DNA of 64,000 nucleotides, taken from contig NZ_FOXB01000001.1 in the NCBI RefSeq assembly GCF_900115615.1, forward strand, positions 62,001 through 126,000, given 5' to 3'. Within the stretch, counting starts at the first letter, position 1; each line of letters begins with the position of its first letter. The translations under genes and the position numbers were made by a program. The notes beneath the pieces were generated by a model. The model searched no databases, had not been told where the DNA came from, and saw only the letters and a list, made by a program, of their open reading frames with translations. Shown piece after piece: positions 1 to 9,371 of the stretch. This DNA is from Hydrogenimonas thermophila. GTDB taxonomy: Bacteria > Campylobacterota > Campylobacteria > Campylobacterales > Hydrogenimonadaceae.

Positions 1-33
1 TTTATTTTTACAAAAAAATGGTATCCACAATAA
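1..33 (+). CDS. C-terminal tail of an upstream gene, probably the Wzm-type polysaccharide export permease (partial)
   Basis: Frame 1 is open from the window edge and ends at a TAA at 31-33, giving a ten-residue tail with aromatic and basic residues. A ribosome-binding AAAGGA follows, then the exporter ATPase at 47. ABC-2 permeases of this export type normally lie directly upstream of their ATPase, so a Wzm-like permease is inferred from position only. The tail is too short to identify by itself. Confidence 0.35.
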   Translation, partial: FIFTKKWYPQ

Positions 34-46
34 AGGATATTATTTA

Positions 47-1264
47 ATGAAAAAAGTCCTTGAAGTAAAGAATGTAACAAAAATATTTAAAATGTATAAT
101 AATAATTTCGATAGATTAAAAGAGCTATTTACAAATAAATCTTATCATAAAGAATTTATAGCGAATAACAATATATCTTTTGATTTATATCAAGGTGAAA
201 CTCTTGGTATAATTGGAGTAAATGGTGCAGGTAAATCAACTATTTTAAAACAAATAGCTGGAGTATTAGAGCCAACAAGTGGAAAAATAATTAGACATGG
301 CAGGGTGACTGCACTTTTAGAGCTTGGTACAGGTTTTAATGACCAAATGACAGGAAGGGAAAATATTTACTTAAATGGCTCACTTATTGGAATGTCTTAT
401 AAAGAATGTAAGGAGAAAGAAGAACAAATTATAGATTTTAGTGAATTAGGTGATTATATAGATGAGCCTATTATAACATACTCATCTGGAATGAGAATGC
501 GCTTAGCATTTTCTATTGCTATCTTTTCAAAACCACAAATCCTTATAGTAGATGAAGCACTCTCAGTTGGAGATGCCCATTTCAGTGCAAAGTGTACAAG
601 AGCACTAAAAGATAGAAAAAAGGAAAATATGAGTATAATTTATGTTTCACATGATTTGAATTCTCTAAAACTTCTTTGCGACAGAGTAGTATTGCTTAAT
701 CATGGTGAAATTATAAAAATAGGTGACCCTGAAAATGTAATAAACTCATATAATTATCTTATTGCTAAATTAAATGAAAAAGAAGAGAAAATAGAAATAA
801 AAAGCACCAAGAATAACTCTTTTGGAACTTTTGATGTAGAGATAAAAAAAGTTAGTATAAAAGGTGAGAAATCTAAATCTAATATTATTAGTTCTGGAGA
901 GATTGTTGATATAACGATTAATATTGATTCTAAAATTAATATTAATGACGTAACTGTCGGCATAATGATACGTGACAAATTTGGTCAAGATATATTTGGG
1001 ACAAACACATTTTATCATAACATGAAAATTGATTTTAAAGCTAATAAAAGCTATTTATGTAATTTTCATTTCCCTTTAAATATAGGTATTGGAAAGTATA
1101 GTATTACTGCTGCAGTACACTCAAAAGATACTCATCTTGAATATTGCTCTCATTGGCTTGATAATGCAGCAAAATTTGAAGTAGCTGGAATTATAGGAAG
1201 TTATTTTAGTGGGTTATGTAGACTTGAACCAAAATTATCACTGAAAGAGTGCATAAATGAATAA
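47..1264 (+). CDS. wzt: Polysaccharide ABC exporter ATP-binding protein, Wzt type with C-terminal recognition domain
   Basis: This 405-residue ATPase powers export of a lipid-linked polysaccharide across the inner membrane with a Wzm-type permease. Visible motifs are the Walker A GVNGAGKST at 57-65, the signature YSSGM at 145-149, Walker B ILIVDE at 165-170 and the H-loop His at 202. The nucleotide-binding domain fills about 1-245. The remaining 150 residues are beta-rich and resemble the Wzt C-terminal carbohydrate-binding domain, which in E. coli O8/O9a-type systems recognises the finished, capped glycan end. The next gene is a methyltransferase overlapping by 8 bp, consistent with that coupling. 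The start follows AAAGGA. The domain family is secure; the glycan is unknown. Confidence 0.88.
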   Translation: MKKVLEVKNVTKIFKMYNNNFDRLKELFTNKSYHKEFIANNNISFDLYQGETLGIIGVNGAGKSTILKQIAGVLEPTSGKIIRHGRVTALLELGTGFNDQMTGRENIYLNGSLIGMSYKECKEKEEQIIDFSELGDYIDEPIITYSSGMRMRLAFSIAIFSKPQILIVDEALSVGDAHFSAKCTRALKDRKKENMSIIYVSHDLNSLKLLCDRVVLLNHGEIIKIGDPENVINSYNYLIAKLNEKEEKIEIKSTKNNSFGTFDVEIKKVSIKGEKSKSNIISSGEIVDITINIDSKININDVTVGIMIRDKFGQDIFGTNTFYHNMKIDFKANKSYLCNFHFPLNIGIGKYSITAAVHSKDTHLEYCSHWLDNAAKFEVAGIIGSYFSGLCRLEPKLSLKECINE

Positions 1265-2780
1265 AATGAAAATTGATAACTCTATTGAAAGTTTAATGAA
1301 TAAAATTAAACATGATGTAGAAAAAAGAAAAAATATTATTAATACTTATAAAAATAAGAGAAATACAAATTTAGTGTTTACTCCCCAAAAAAATATTATC
1401 AATAAAAGAGATATACCTTTTGTATATAAAGATATTTATGAATATTCAGATTTTACAAAATTTCAGGATATTGAGTTTATTAAAAATTTATATAAAGGTA
1501 TATTAAGAAGAGAAGTAGATTCAAATGGCCTAGAATATTATTTAAAATTATTAAGAAGTGGAGATAAAAGTAAAAGTGAAATAGTTTCTTTAATAAGATA
1601 TTCAAAGGAGGGGAGAAGAAAAAATATAAAAATACTTGGTTCTAAAAAAAGATTCTTTCAAGCAGTTTTATATAAAGTTCCATTAATAGGCTATATGTCT
1701 AAAATTTTTATTACTATATGTACTTTGCCTAGATTATTAAAAAGATTAAATAGTTATGAAAGTTATATCGCACAAGAATCAATAATAAACTATAAAAATG
1801 ATTTATTGCTTGAAACAGCATTACATCAGAAAACTGAAGAGTTAGAAGAAAAATTAGATGAAAAGGTTAAAGAGTTAGAAGAAAAATTAGATGAAAAGGT
1901 TAAAGAGTTAGAAGAAAAATTAGATGAAAAGGTTAAAGAGTTAGAAGAAAAATTAGATAAAAAAGTTGAAGAAAAAGATTTTGAATTATACTTAGAAACT
2001 GTATATTCTATAAAAGAATATATGAGGAATTCTCAAAAAAAACTACAAGATCTTATAAACGAAGCAGAAAAAAGATTGCCAAGAGAAATTTTAAATGAAA
2101 AAGAATTACTAACTATAGTAAGAGAGAAAAAGCATAAGTATGATTCTTTTTATGTAGAATTTGAAGATAAATTTAGAGGCTCAAGAGAAGATATTAAGCA
2201 AAGAGTAAAAGTATATTTGCCTTATATTGAAAAGTTATTAGTTAAATCTAAAGAAAATATTAAAATATTAGATATTGGATGTGGTAGAGGAGAATGGATA
2301 GAGTTATTAACAGAAAATGGTTATAGTGCAAAAGGTATAGATATTAATCGTGTAATGGTTGATAGATCAAAAAAACTAGGTTTAGATGTTCTAGAAGCAG
2401 ATGCAATTGAATACCTGCAGACATTAAAAAATGAATCATTAACAGTTGTAACTGGTTTTCATATTATTGAACACCTTTCTTTTGATATACTTATGAAACT
2501 TTTTGAAGAGAGTTATAGAGTTCTAAAAAAAGGTGGAATGATAATTTTTGAGACACCAAATCCTGAAAATATTATTGTTGGTGCTTGCAATTTTTATATT
2601 GATCCTACGCATAAAAATCCAATACCACCTGTTACTAGTAAATTTATTGCTGAAAAATGTAATTTCAAAGATGTAAAAATTAAATATTTAAATGGAAATT
2701 TTGGAGTTAACTTTACTGATAAATTTATTGATAATCAGTTTGGAAGTCAATTAGACTATGCTGTTATTGCATATAAATAA
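1257..2780 (+). CDS. SAM-dependent methyltransferase with DUF4214-like domain and repeat-built coiled coil (candidate chain terminator)
   Basis: The 507-residue protein has three parts. Residues about 72-122 resemble DUF4214 (GILRREVDSNGLEYY). Residues about 190-275 form a charged coiled coil containing four near-identical 11-residue units of ELEEKLDEKVK. Residues about 295-507 are a class I methyltransferase with motif I ILDIGCGRGEW at 337-347. It overlaps wzt by 8 bp. In E. coli O8/O9a the chain terminator WbdD joins a methyltransferase to a coiled coil that sets glycan length, and a Wzt C-terminal domain reads the cap. The parts and context here match that logic, but the domain order differs and no kinase domain is seen. 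The chain-terminator role is an inference. Confidence 0.75.
   Translation: MNKMKIDNSIESLMNKIKHDVEKRKNIINTYKNKRNTNLVFTPQKNIINKRDIPFVYKDIYEYSDFTKFQDIEFIKNLYKGILRREVDSNGLEYYLKLLRSGDKSKSEIVSLIRYSKEGRRKNIKILGSKKRFFQAVLYKVPLIGYMSKIFITICTLPRLLKRLNSYESYIAQESIINYKNDLLLETALHQKTEELEEKLDEKVKELEEKLDEKVKELEEKLDEKVKELEEKLDKKVEEKDFELYLETVYSIKEYMRNSQKKLQDLINEAEKRLPREILNEKELLTIVREKKHKYDSFYVEFEDKFRGSREDIKQRVKVYLPYIEKLLVKSKENIKILDIGCGRGEWIELLTENGYSAKGIDINRVMVDRSKKLGLDVLEADAIEYLQTLKNESLTVVTGFHIIEHLSFDILMKLFEESYRVLKKGGMIIFETPNPENIIVGACNFYIDPTHKNPIPPVTSKFIAEKCNFKDVKIKYLNGNFGVNFTDKFIDNQFGSQLDYAVIAYK
1839..1970 (+). repeat. 33-bp tandem repeat, four units, in frame within the methyltransferase coiled coil
   Basis: The unit begins GAGTTAGAAGAAAAATTAGA at 1839, 1872, 1905 and 1938, an exact 33-bp period. 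The first three units are identical at the DNA level over nearly their full length; the fourth drifts near its end. Each unit encodes 11 residues (a hendecad), so gain or loss of a unit keeps the frame and lengthens or shortens the coiled coil by 11 residues. Confidence 0.9.
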
Positions 2781-2890
2781 AATTTTTTAATTTGCTTATT
2801 TATAAATGTCTTTTAGTTATTATGATTTTAAATGAAATATTGAAACAGTAAAAAGTATTTATAAAATAAAGTAAATAAAGGAGTAAAATA

Positions 2891-3235
2891 TTGGCAACTC
2901 AAAAAGAAATATATGAAAAGCTTATCAACTATGTAAATAAACAACTTGAGTCAAATAATCATAATAAATTATATTTTGATCAATCAGAAACAATTGATAA
3001 ATCATTATTTGAATTTCCAGTTAGTGATTTGTTATCAATTAAAGATGAAGAACAGTTTGTAAATGAATGTTTTTTAAAAATTCTTGATAGATATATTGAT
3101 AATGGCAATTTGCATCTTATAAGTAAATTAAAGAAAAAACAACTATCAAAAAAAGATATAATTAATATTTTATATTCTTCAAAAGAACGTAAAGTTAAGC
3201 ATTTAGATTTAAATTTTGATGGAGATAAAATATGA
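2891..3235 (+). CDS. Small DUF4214-like protein in the polysaccharide operon
   Basis: This 114-residue protein starts with TTG behind AAAGGAG, and its stop overlaps the next start by 4 bp, so it is translationally coupled to the glycosyltransferase. The C-terminal half (NECFLKILDRYIDNG, then a serine-containing end ILYSSKE) resembles the DUF4214 pattern also seen in the methyltransferase upstream. DUF4214 often occurs in or beside surface-glycan enzymes; its activity is not established. It may be a detached accessory domain of the following glycosyltransferase. The function is unknown. Confidence 0.65.
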   Translation: MATQKEIYEKLINYVNKQLESNNHNKLYFDQSETIDKSLFEFPVSDLLSIKDEEQFVNECFLKILDRYIDNGNLHLISKLKKKQLSKKDIINILYSSKERKVKHLDLNFDGDKI

Positions 3236-5613
3236 TATATTTTGATATTTCAATTTTATACAAAGCAAGAGCAAATACTGGTATTCAAAGAGTTTTAAAA
3301 GAAATAATAAAAAGATTTATAGAAAATAATGAGTATTGTATTAACATAATTGTTTTTAATGAAAAAGTTCAAAAATTTAATACAATAAAAAAAAGTTCTT
3401 TTTTAAAGTATTTAACATGTGAAAATGTTAAAACTTTTAATTTTGAGATTGAGTCAACAATTAGTATTGATGATATTGCCAGTGTTGATTATCAAAAAAA
3501 AAGAAATATATTTTTTGATATAGATGCTTATTGGAATAATCATTTAAAAAGAACTTATTTGTATCCAAAATTAAAACAACGCAACATTATTATATGTAAT
3601 ATTGTACATGATTTAGTTCCAGTGATGTTTCCATATTATATGGAAAAGAATACATTAAGAAATTTTATAATTAATTTATCAGCAACATATAAATATAGCG
3701 ATATAACCTTCTTTCCTTCTCGATCGACTGAATTAGATTATTTTAATATTGCTGACAAATTAAATATTAATGTTAATGGTGTTACAAGAGTTATTAAATG
3801 GGGTTCAGAAATTTCCAATAAAAAAATATTAAACAATTTATCAAATGATATAAATAAACTTTTGGTCTCTAAATATATATTGTTTGTTGGGACATTAGAA
3901 CCTAGAAAAGGACAACAACTTCTTTTAAATGTATTTGAGAAAATAACTGAACAACATAAAGATGTTAATTTAGTATTTATAGGTAAAGAAGGATGGAATA
4001 ATAATGAATTTATTATGAAATTAAAACAACATTATTTGCTTTATAAGAAAATTTTCTGGCTAGATAAAATAAATGATAATCAATTAATAGAATTTTATAA
4101 ACATGCGTTTTTAACAGTATATTTATCTGATTATGAAGGTTTTGGATTGCCTGTAGCAGAAAGCTTAGCACATAAAAATATTATTATTACATCTAAAAAC
4201 AGTTCAATATATGAAGTCGGAAAGGACTTTGCAGATTACATAAATTATAATTCAGAAAATGAATTGTATGAACTAATTAATATTTATTTAACTGATGACT
4301 TACTCTATAAGCAAAAAAAACAGTTTATACGCAATAATTATAAACCATATTCTTGGGATTCAACTTATAATTCAATAATAACTATATTCAATAACTTAAC
4401 AAATGATCAAATAAAAATAAAAAATAAAAATAAAAAATTACAATTTGTATTTATTAGTATTAATTTAAATAATATTGAAAAAACAATTACCGAAATTGAC
4501 AAATATATAAATTTTGTAAAAGAATATATTGTTATAACTAGGCGTGAATTAGTAGATAAATTTAAAAATATTAAAACAAAATATAAAATTATAATAATAA
4601 ATGAGGAGGAGTTATTAAATGAATTATATAAAGATTTTATTAATAAAGATCATGTATCTAAAAATTGGTTGCTTAGAGTATCTTTATTAAATATTGAAGA
4701 ATTAGATGAAGAATTTATAATGTTAGATGATGATAATAGACCTTTAGTAGAAATAGATATAAAACATTTTATTGAGAATAATAAATACAAAGCATATTAT
4801 TTTTATGATTTGTTAGATTGGAGTTGTTATATAACTGACTATGATATAGGTCAGCATAATATGAAAGAAGTTTTAGATAAAGACATGATGGAGTTATTAT
4901 CATATTCTTCTCATAAACCTCAAATTATTAATAAAACTTTATTTAAAGAAGCAGTTAATAAATATTTTGAAATTGGACTTAAGAAGCCTATTGATGAATG
5001 GAGTATATATTTTAATTATGCAGTTTCAAACTATCCACATCTATTTAGAAAACTAAAATATGACACATTGAGCTGGCCACAGCATCCGTCTAATTGGAAG
5101 CAAAAATATATACCTGATAATTATTTATTTGAAAATTTTTATGAAGACAACATTAAAGGAAACTATAAAAAAAAGATTAATCATAAGAAAAAAGAACTTG
5201 AACCATATTTAGAAACTGAAAAATTTGAGGAAGAAGATAAAAAATTCTATAGATTATTTAATATGGTACATGGTGTTATGACTTTTAAATATAAAAACTC
5301 TAATATATACATATTTAATATTCCTTATTTTATTAGAGCTAAAAATAAAAGTTGGAAAAAACTACATATAAATTATAAAGCAATTAATTTGAATAATAAA
5401 AAAGTTAGTTTAATGTACATAATTAATAAAAAAAATGGAGCTAGTACAGAGTTGTTTATACAGAACAATTATGAAGACAGAGTAATTGAATTTGGAATAA
5501 GTTGTGAATCATTAAAACCAGGCGAATATGATTTGCTAATTGATATTAGTATTGATGGAATACAATTATTTGGTGAAAAGTCTCCATATCTTGTAAAGTT
5601 GTTTGTAAAATGA
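3232..5613 (+). CDS. Large multidomain glycosyltransferase: GT4 domain plus second putative transferase and beta-rich C-terminus
   Basis: Residues 1-390 form a GT4 (GT-B) glycosyltransferase with FVGTLEPRKG at about 218-227 and the sugar-nucleotide-binding YEGFGLPVAE at 301-310. Residues about 400-650 contain an acidic DDD at 499-501 (EFIMLDDDNRPL) and a conserved-looking DEWSIYF, suggesting a second transferase domain with a metal-binding acidic cluster. Residues about 680-793 are beta-rich and reminiscent of a Wzt C-terminal-like domain. At 793 residues it is about twice the usual GT4 length, so one polypeptide may add two linkages. Codon use is extremely AT-rich. It overlaps both neighbours by 4 bp. 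Donor and acceptor sugars cannot be read from the sequence. Confidence 0.78.
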   Translation: MIYFDISILYKARANTGIQRVLKEIIKRFIENNEYCINIIVFNEKVQKFNTIKKSSFLKYLTCENVKTFNFEIESTISIDDIASVDYQKKRNIFFDIDAYWNNHLKRTYLYPKLKQRNIIICNIVHDLVPVMFPYYMEKNTLRNFIINLSATYKYSDITFFPSRSTELDYFNIADKLNINVNGVTRVIKWGSEISNKKILNNLSNDINKLLVSKYILFVGTLEPRKGQQLLLNVFEKITEQHKDVNLVFIGKEGWNNNEFIMKLKQHYLLYKKIFWLDKINDNQLIEFYKHAFLTVYLSDYEGFGLPVAESLAHKNIIITSKNSSIYEVGKDFADYINYNSENELYELINIYLTDDLLYKQKKQFIRNNYKPYSWDSTYNSIITIFNNLTNDQIKIKNKNKKLQFVFISINLNNIEKTITEIDKYINFVKEYIVITRRELVDKFKNIKTKYKIIIINEEELLNELYKDFINKDHVSKNWLLRVSLLNIEELDEEFIMLDDDNRPLVEIDIKHFIENNKYKAYYFYDLLDWSCYITDYDIGQHNMKEVLDKDMMELLSYSSHKPQIINKTLFKEAVNKYFEIGLKKPIDEWSIYFNYAVSNYPHLFRKLKYDTLSWPQHPSNWKQKYIPDNYLFENFYEDNIKGNYKKKINHKKKELEPYLETEKFEEEDKKFYRLFNMVHGVMTFKYKNSNIYIFNIPYFIRAKNKSWKKLHINYKAINLNNKKVSLMYIINKKNGASTELFIQNNYEDRVIEFGISCESLKPGEYDLLIDISIDGIQLFGEKSPYLVKLFVK

Positions 5614-6722
5614 AGAAAATTATAATAAATGCTATTCCTTTATTATCAAAAAAAACTGGCGTAGGAAGATATATCTATGAAATTACTAAATCAATAATTA
5701 ATAGTAATGAATTCAAATTATCATTTTATTATGGGTATATATCTGAAGAATTTTTAGATAATTCAAAAATTCAAAATACATTTTTAAAAAAAATTATTCT
5801 CAAATTTGACTTTTTAAAAAGAATAGTAAGAAAAATATTGATTTTTTATAGTAGATTTAATAAGAAAAAGTATGAATTATATTGGGAACCAAACTTTATA
5901 CCTTATAAAGGGATAAAAGCAGATAAATTAATTATATCAGTACATGATTTTTCTTTTATTCTGTATAAAGACTTTCATCCAAAAGAAAGAGTTGAATATT
6001 TTGAAAATAACTTTTTTCCAAATATATACAGAAGTGACGTAATAATATGTTTTTCTTATTTTACAAAGAAGGAGATACTAGATATATTAAAAATAGATGA
6101 AAAAAAAGTAAAAGTAATTTATCATGGTGTTGATCATAATTTATTTAAAGTTTATAATGATTTTAATATTAATTTTACTTTACCAAAAAAATTCATTTTT
6201 TGTGTTGGCAGCATAGAACCTAGAAAAAACTTACTTGGATTACTTAATGCATACAATCAACTTGACGAAAATATAAAAGAAAAATATAAATTGGTATTAG
6301 TTGGCTTTAAAGGATGGAATAACGATAGTATTATGGATATGATAAATAAAAATAACAAGTATGTTCATTATCTAGGTTTTATTTCTGATAAAGAGTTAGC
6401 AAAAGTATATAATTTGGCTTCTTTGTTTGTCTATCCATCTTTTTATGAAGGTTTTGGTTTACCAGTTCTTGAAGCTATGGCTTGTGGAACTCCCGTAATA
6501 ACATCAAATGTATCATCTTTGCCAGAAGTTGGAGGTGATGCTGTAGTGTATTGCAACCCTTATGATGTAGTTGATATAAAAAATAAGATAAAAATGGTTT
6601 TAAATAATGAAAATCTTCAAGAAGAGATGATTAAAAAAGGATTAAAAAGAGCACAAGAGTTTACTTGGGAAAAAGCAGCTGAAGAACATATAAAAGTTTT
6701 TAAAGAGGTTTTAGATAGTTGA
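5610..6722 (+). CDS. Glycosyltransferase family 4 protein
   Basis: The 370-residue GT-B protein carries the N-terminal TGVGRYIYE glycine loop, FCVGSIEPRKN, and the C-terminal EGFGLPVLEAMACG motif with the E-x7-E pair that contacts the nucleotide sugar. This pattern is common among mannosyl- and rhamnosyltransferases of O-antigen clusters. Its start overlaps the preceding stop (ATGA), so it is coupled to the large transferase. Length is normal for the family. The specific linkage is not determinable here. Confidence 0.85.
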   Translation: MKKIIINAIPLLSKKTGVGRYIYEITKSIINSNEFKLSFYYGYISEEFLDNSKIQNTFLKKIILKFDFLKRIVRKILIFYSRFNKKKYELYWEPNFIPYKGIKADKLIISVHDFSFILYKDFHPKERVEYFENNFFPNIYRSDVIICFSYFTKKEILDILKIDEKKVKVIYHGVDHNLFKVYNDFNINFTLPKKFIFCVGSIEPRKNLLGLLNAYNQLDENIKEKYKLVLVGFKGWNNDSIMDMINKNNKYVHYLGFISDKELAKVYNLASLFVYPSFYEGFGLPVLEAMACGTPVITSNVSSLPEVGGDAVVYCNPYDVVDIKNKIKMVLNNENLQEEMIKKGLKRAQEFTWEKAAEEHIKVFKEVLDS

Positions 6723-6753
6723 ATTATTTTGTTTATAGAGAATATATAAATAA

Positions 6754-7845
6754 ATGAAAGTAGCAATAGTACATGATTGGCTTGTAACAAATGCAGGTGC
6801 TGAGAAAGTATTAAAAGCCATTTTAGACATTTTTTCTAGTGCTGATGTCTTTAGTTTAGTTGATTTTTTAAAAAATAAAGATAGAAAAAATATATTAAAT
6901 GGTAAATATGCAAAAACTTCATTTGTTCAAAATTTACCATTTGCAAAGAGACATTTTAGAAACTATTTGCCACTTTTTCCAAGAGCTATTGAAAGTTTGA
7001 ATCTGGGTGGATATGATTTAATAATCTCATCGTCTTGGGCAGTAGCTAAAGGGATAAAAAAAGATAAAAATCAGCTTCATATATGTTATTGTCATACTCC
7101 AATAAGATATGCTTGGGACCTTTATGAAGAATATACTTCAAATTTAAAGCAACCAAAAAAATTTTTAGTCCAAAAGACTTTAAAATATATTAGAGAATGG
7201 GATATTAAGAGTAATAGTAGGGTTGACTTTTTTATAGCAAACTCCATTTATGTAAAAGAGAGAATAAAAAGAATTTATAAAAGAGATGCTGTTGTTATTT
7301 ATCCACCTGTTGATATAGATAAATTTACTCTTTACACAAAAAAAGAGGATTTTTATTTAACTGCTTCTAGACTTGTTCCTTATAAAAAAACCAGATTGAT
7401 TGTAGAAGCTTTTAACAAAATGCCAAATAAAAAGTTAATTGTTATAGGTGATGGTGAAGAATTAACATATATTAAAAATATTGCTAAGAATAATATAACA
7501 GTTTTAGGGTATCAAAAAGATGAAGTTTTAATAAATTATATGCAAAGAGCCAAGGCTTTTATCTATGCTGCTGTTGAAGATTTTGGAATAGTACCTATAG
7601 AAGCACATGCTTGTGGTACTCCAGTTATTGCTCTCAATGAAGGTGGTACAGCTGAAACTATAATCGAAAATTTAAATGGTATACATTTTAAAAAACAGAG
7701 TGATTTAGATATAATTGAGGCAGTTAATAGGTTTGAAGCTTTAAAGTTTGATTATAAGAAAATCAGAGAAAGTAGTTTGAAGTATAGAATGTTTCAAAAA
7801 GAATTTAAAGAGTTTATTGATAGACAATGCAAAAATATATTTTAA
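6754..7845 (+). CDS. Glycosyltransferase family 4 protein (WbdC/WbaZ-like mannosyltransferase candidate)
   Basis: The 363-residue protein begins MKVAIVHDWLVTNAGAEKV, a typical start for GT4 mannosyltransferases of polysaccharide clusters. The central HICYCHTPIRYAWDLY segment is characteristic of the same subgroup, and AAVEDFGIVPIEAHACGTPV carries the nucleotide-sugar motif. It lies 31 bp after the previous transferase and overlaps the next gene by 19 bp. A role early in repeat-unit or adaptor synthesis is possible; mannose is suggested by family resemblance only. Confidence 0.83.
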   Translation: MKVAIVHDWLVTNAGAEKVLKAILDIFSSADVFSLVDFLKNKDRKNILNGKYAKTSFVQNLPFAKRHFRNYLPLFPRAIESLNLGGYDLIISSSWAVAKGIKKDKNQLHICYCHTPIRYAWDLYEEYTSNLKQPKKFLVQKTLKYIREWDIKSNSRVDFFIANSIYVKERIKRIYKRDAVVIYPPVDIDKFTLYTKKEDFYLTASRLVPYKKTRLIVEAFNKMPNKKLIVIGDGEELTYIKNIAKNNITVLGYQKDEVLINYMQRAKAFIYAAVEDFGIVPIEAHACGTPVIALNEGGTAETIIENLNGIHFKKQSDLDIIEAVNRFEALKFDYKKIRESSLKYRMFQKEFKEFIDRQCKNIF

Positions 7846-9143
7846 AAAGCTTACTAATTATAAGTGACATTATATGGATGATTACTGTTTTTTATATTGT
7901 TTTTTATATTAGACAAAATTTAAATATAGAAACATTACCTGAATTTTCCTCAATAGCATTAAAAGATTTTTCATTTGTGATTTTTATAATTTTATTACTT
8001 TTTTATTATGAAAAAATATATGATTTTAGATTTGATTTTTGGCAAGATACATTAAAGATATTTAAATCTTTAGTTATATCCTTTTTAATAGTTTTTTCAA
8101 TTTTAGCTTTAACTAAAACAAATTTAGAATTTTCTAGATTGTTTATTATATTATATTTCATAATTGCATTTATTACTTTTCCATTTTTTAAAAGATTTAT
8201 AAAAAGTGTGCTTTTTAGGTTTGATTATTTCAAAGAGAAAGTACTGATAATTGGTAAGGAAAGTGAAAAAAAGATATTTGAAAAAGAGTTAAAAGAAAAT
8301 TGGTATTTAGGTTCTATTTATAGCAATGAAGACTTTGATAAAGTTATAATACTTTCTGAAGGGTTTTCAATTCAAGAGTTAAGTAATCTAATAGAAGTAT
8401 ATTTAGAAAAAGTAAGTGAAATATTTATAGTACCATATTTAAAAGATATAAATTTTATTCATTCGAATATATTGGAATATTCTAACGTTCGTTTAAATAC
8501 TATTCAAGTACAAAACAAGCTTTTAATTAAAAAAAATTTAATTATAAAAAATTTAATTGATAAAATTATTAGCTTAATAATACTTCCATTTTTTATTTTA
8601 TTACATATTTTCATATTTGTCTTAATTAAGTTAGATTCTAAAGGAAGTGTGTTTTTTAAGCAAAAAAGACTTGGTAAAGATGGAAAAATTTTTGAAGTAT
8701 ATAAGTATAGAACTATGTATAAAGATGGAGATAAATTATTAAAGAAATATTTGCAACTAAATCCATATGAGATTGAACATTATAAAAAATTTCATAAATA
8801 TCAAAATGATCCAAGAGTTACAAAAGTTGGTAAATTTTTAAGAACCACATCTTTGGATGAGTTACCTCAAATAATTAATGTGTTAAAGGGAGAGATGAAT
8901 TTCGTAGGTCCAAGACCTTACATGATAGATGAAGAAAAAAAACTTGGAGAACATAAAGAACTAATATTAAAAGTAAAACCTGGTATAACTGGTCTTTGGC
9001 AAGTAAGTGGTAGAAATGAACTTGAGTTTAAACAAAGAATTGAATTAGAAATGTGGTACATCAAAAATTGGTCAATTTGGGCTGATCTTGTAATTTTAAT
9101 GAAGACTATTAAAGTTGTATTAAAAAAGACTGGTGCTAAATAA
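7827..9143 (+). CDS. Polyprenyl-phosphate sugar-1-phosphate transferase (WbaP-like initiating enzyme)
   Basis: The 438-residue membrane protein would start glycan assembly by moving a sugar 1-phosphate to undecaprenyl phosphate. About five hydrophobic segments fill the first 125 residues, a central region follows, and a hydrophobic stretch at about 243-265 leads into the bacterial sugar transferase domain. Signature pieces are FFKQKRLGKDGKIFEVYKYR, RTTSLDELPQIINVLKGEM, FVGPRP and KPGITGLWQVSGR. Length and layout match WbaP/WcaJ-type enzymes. It is the last gene of the operon, overlapping its neighbour by 19 bp. The transferred sugar is unknown. Confidence 0.9.
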   Translation: MQKYILKSLLIISDIIWMITVFYIVFYIRQNLNIETLPEFSSIALKDFSFVIFIILLLFYYEKIYDFRFDFWQDTLKIFKSLVISFLIVFSILALTKTNLEFSRLFIILYFIIAFITFPFFKRFIKSVLFRFDYFKEKVLIIGKESEKKIFEKELKENWYLGSIYSNEDFDKVIILSEGFSIQELSNLIEVYLEKVSEIFIVPYLKDINFIHSNILEYSNVRLNTIQVQNKLLIKKNLIIKNLIDKIISLIILPFFILLHIFIFVLIKLDSKGSVFFKQKRLGKDGKIFEVYKYRTMYKDGDKLLKKYLQLNPYEIEHYKKFHKYQNDPRVTKVGKFLRTTSLDELPQIINVLKGEMNFVGPRPYMIDEEKKLGEHKELILKVKPGITGLWQVSGRNELEFKQRIELEMWYIKNWSIWADLVILMKTIKVVLKKTGAK

Positions 9144-9173
9144 ATAGTTAAGAGTCAAATAGTAAATTTTATG

Positions 9174-9258
9174 TGGTGCGGACGAGAGGACTTGAACCTC
9201 CACACCTTGCGGCACCAGATCCTAAGTCTGGCGTGTCTACCAATTCCACCACGTCCGC
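9174..9258 (-). tRNA. tRNA-Leu(TAG)
   Basis: The minus strand folds into a class II tRNA: acceptor GCGGACG pairs with CGTCCGC, the anticodon stem CCAGA/TCTGG encloses loop CTTAGGA with anticodon TAG, a long variable arm follows, and the T loop is TTCAAGT. A genomic CCA is present (9174-9176 on the plus strand). Its 3' end faces the AT-rich polysaccharide cluster, the usual orientation of a tRNA bordering acquired DNA, although no integrase or att duplication is visible. Confidence 0.95.
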
Positions 9259-9371
9259 AAAATAATGAGTAGTAAGTATACAAAAGCATACTTAAATAAT
9301 AGTTTAAATACAATATAGTTTATAGAGATAGGTAGTGAGTACCTAAAAAAGTAAACAGATAGATTTTTCGA

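Noticed and set aside
1839-1970. CRISPR array suspected from the short repeat
   Set aside because: Units are contiguous with no spacers and stay in frame within a coding region; they encode a coiled coil.
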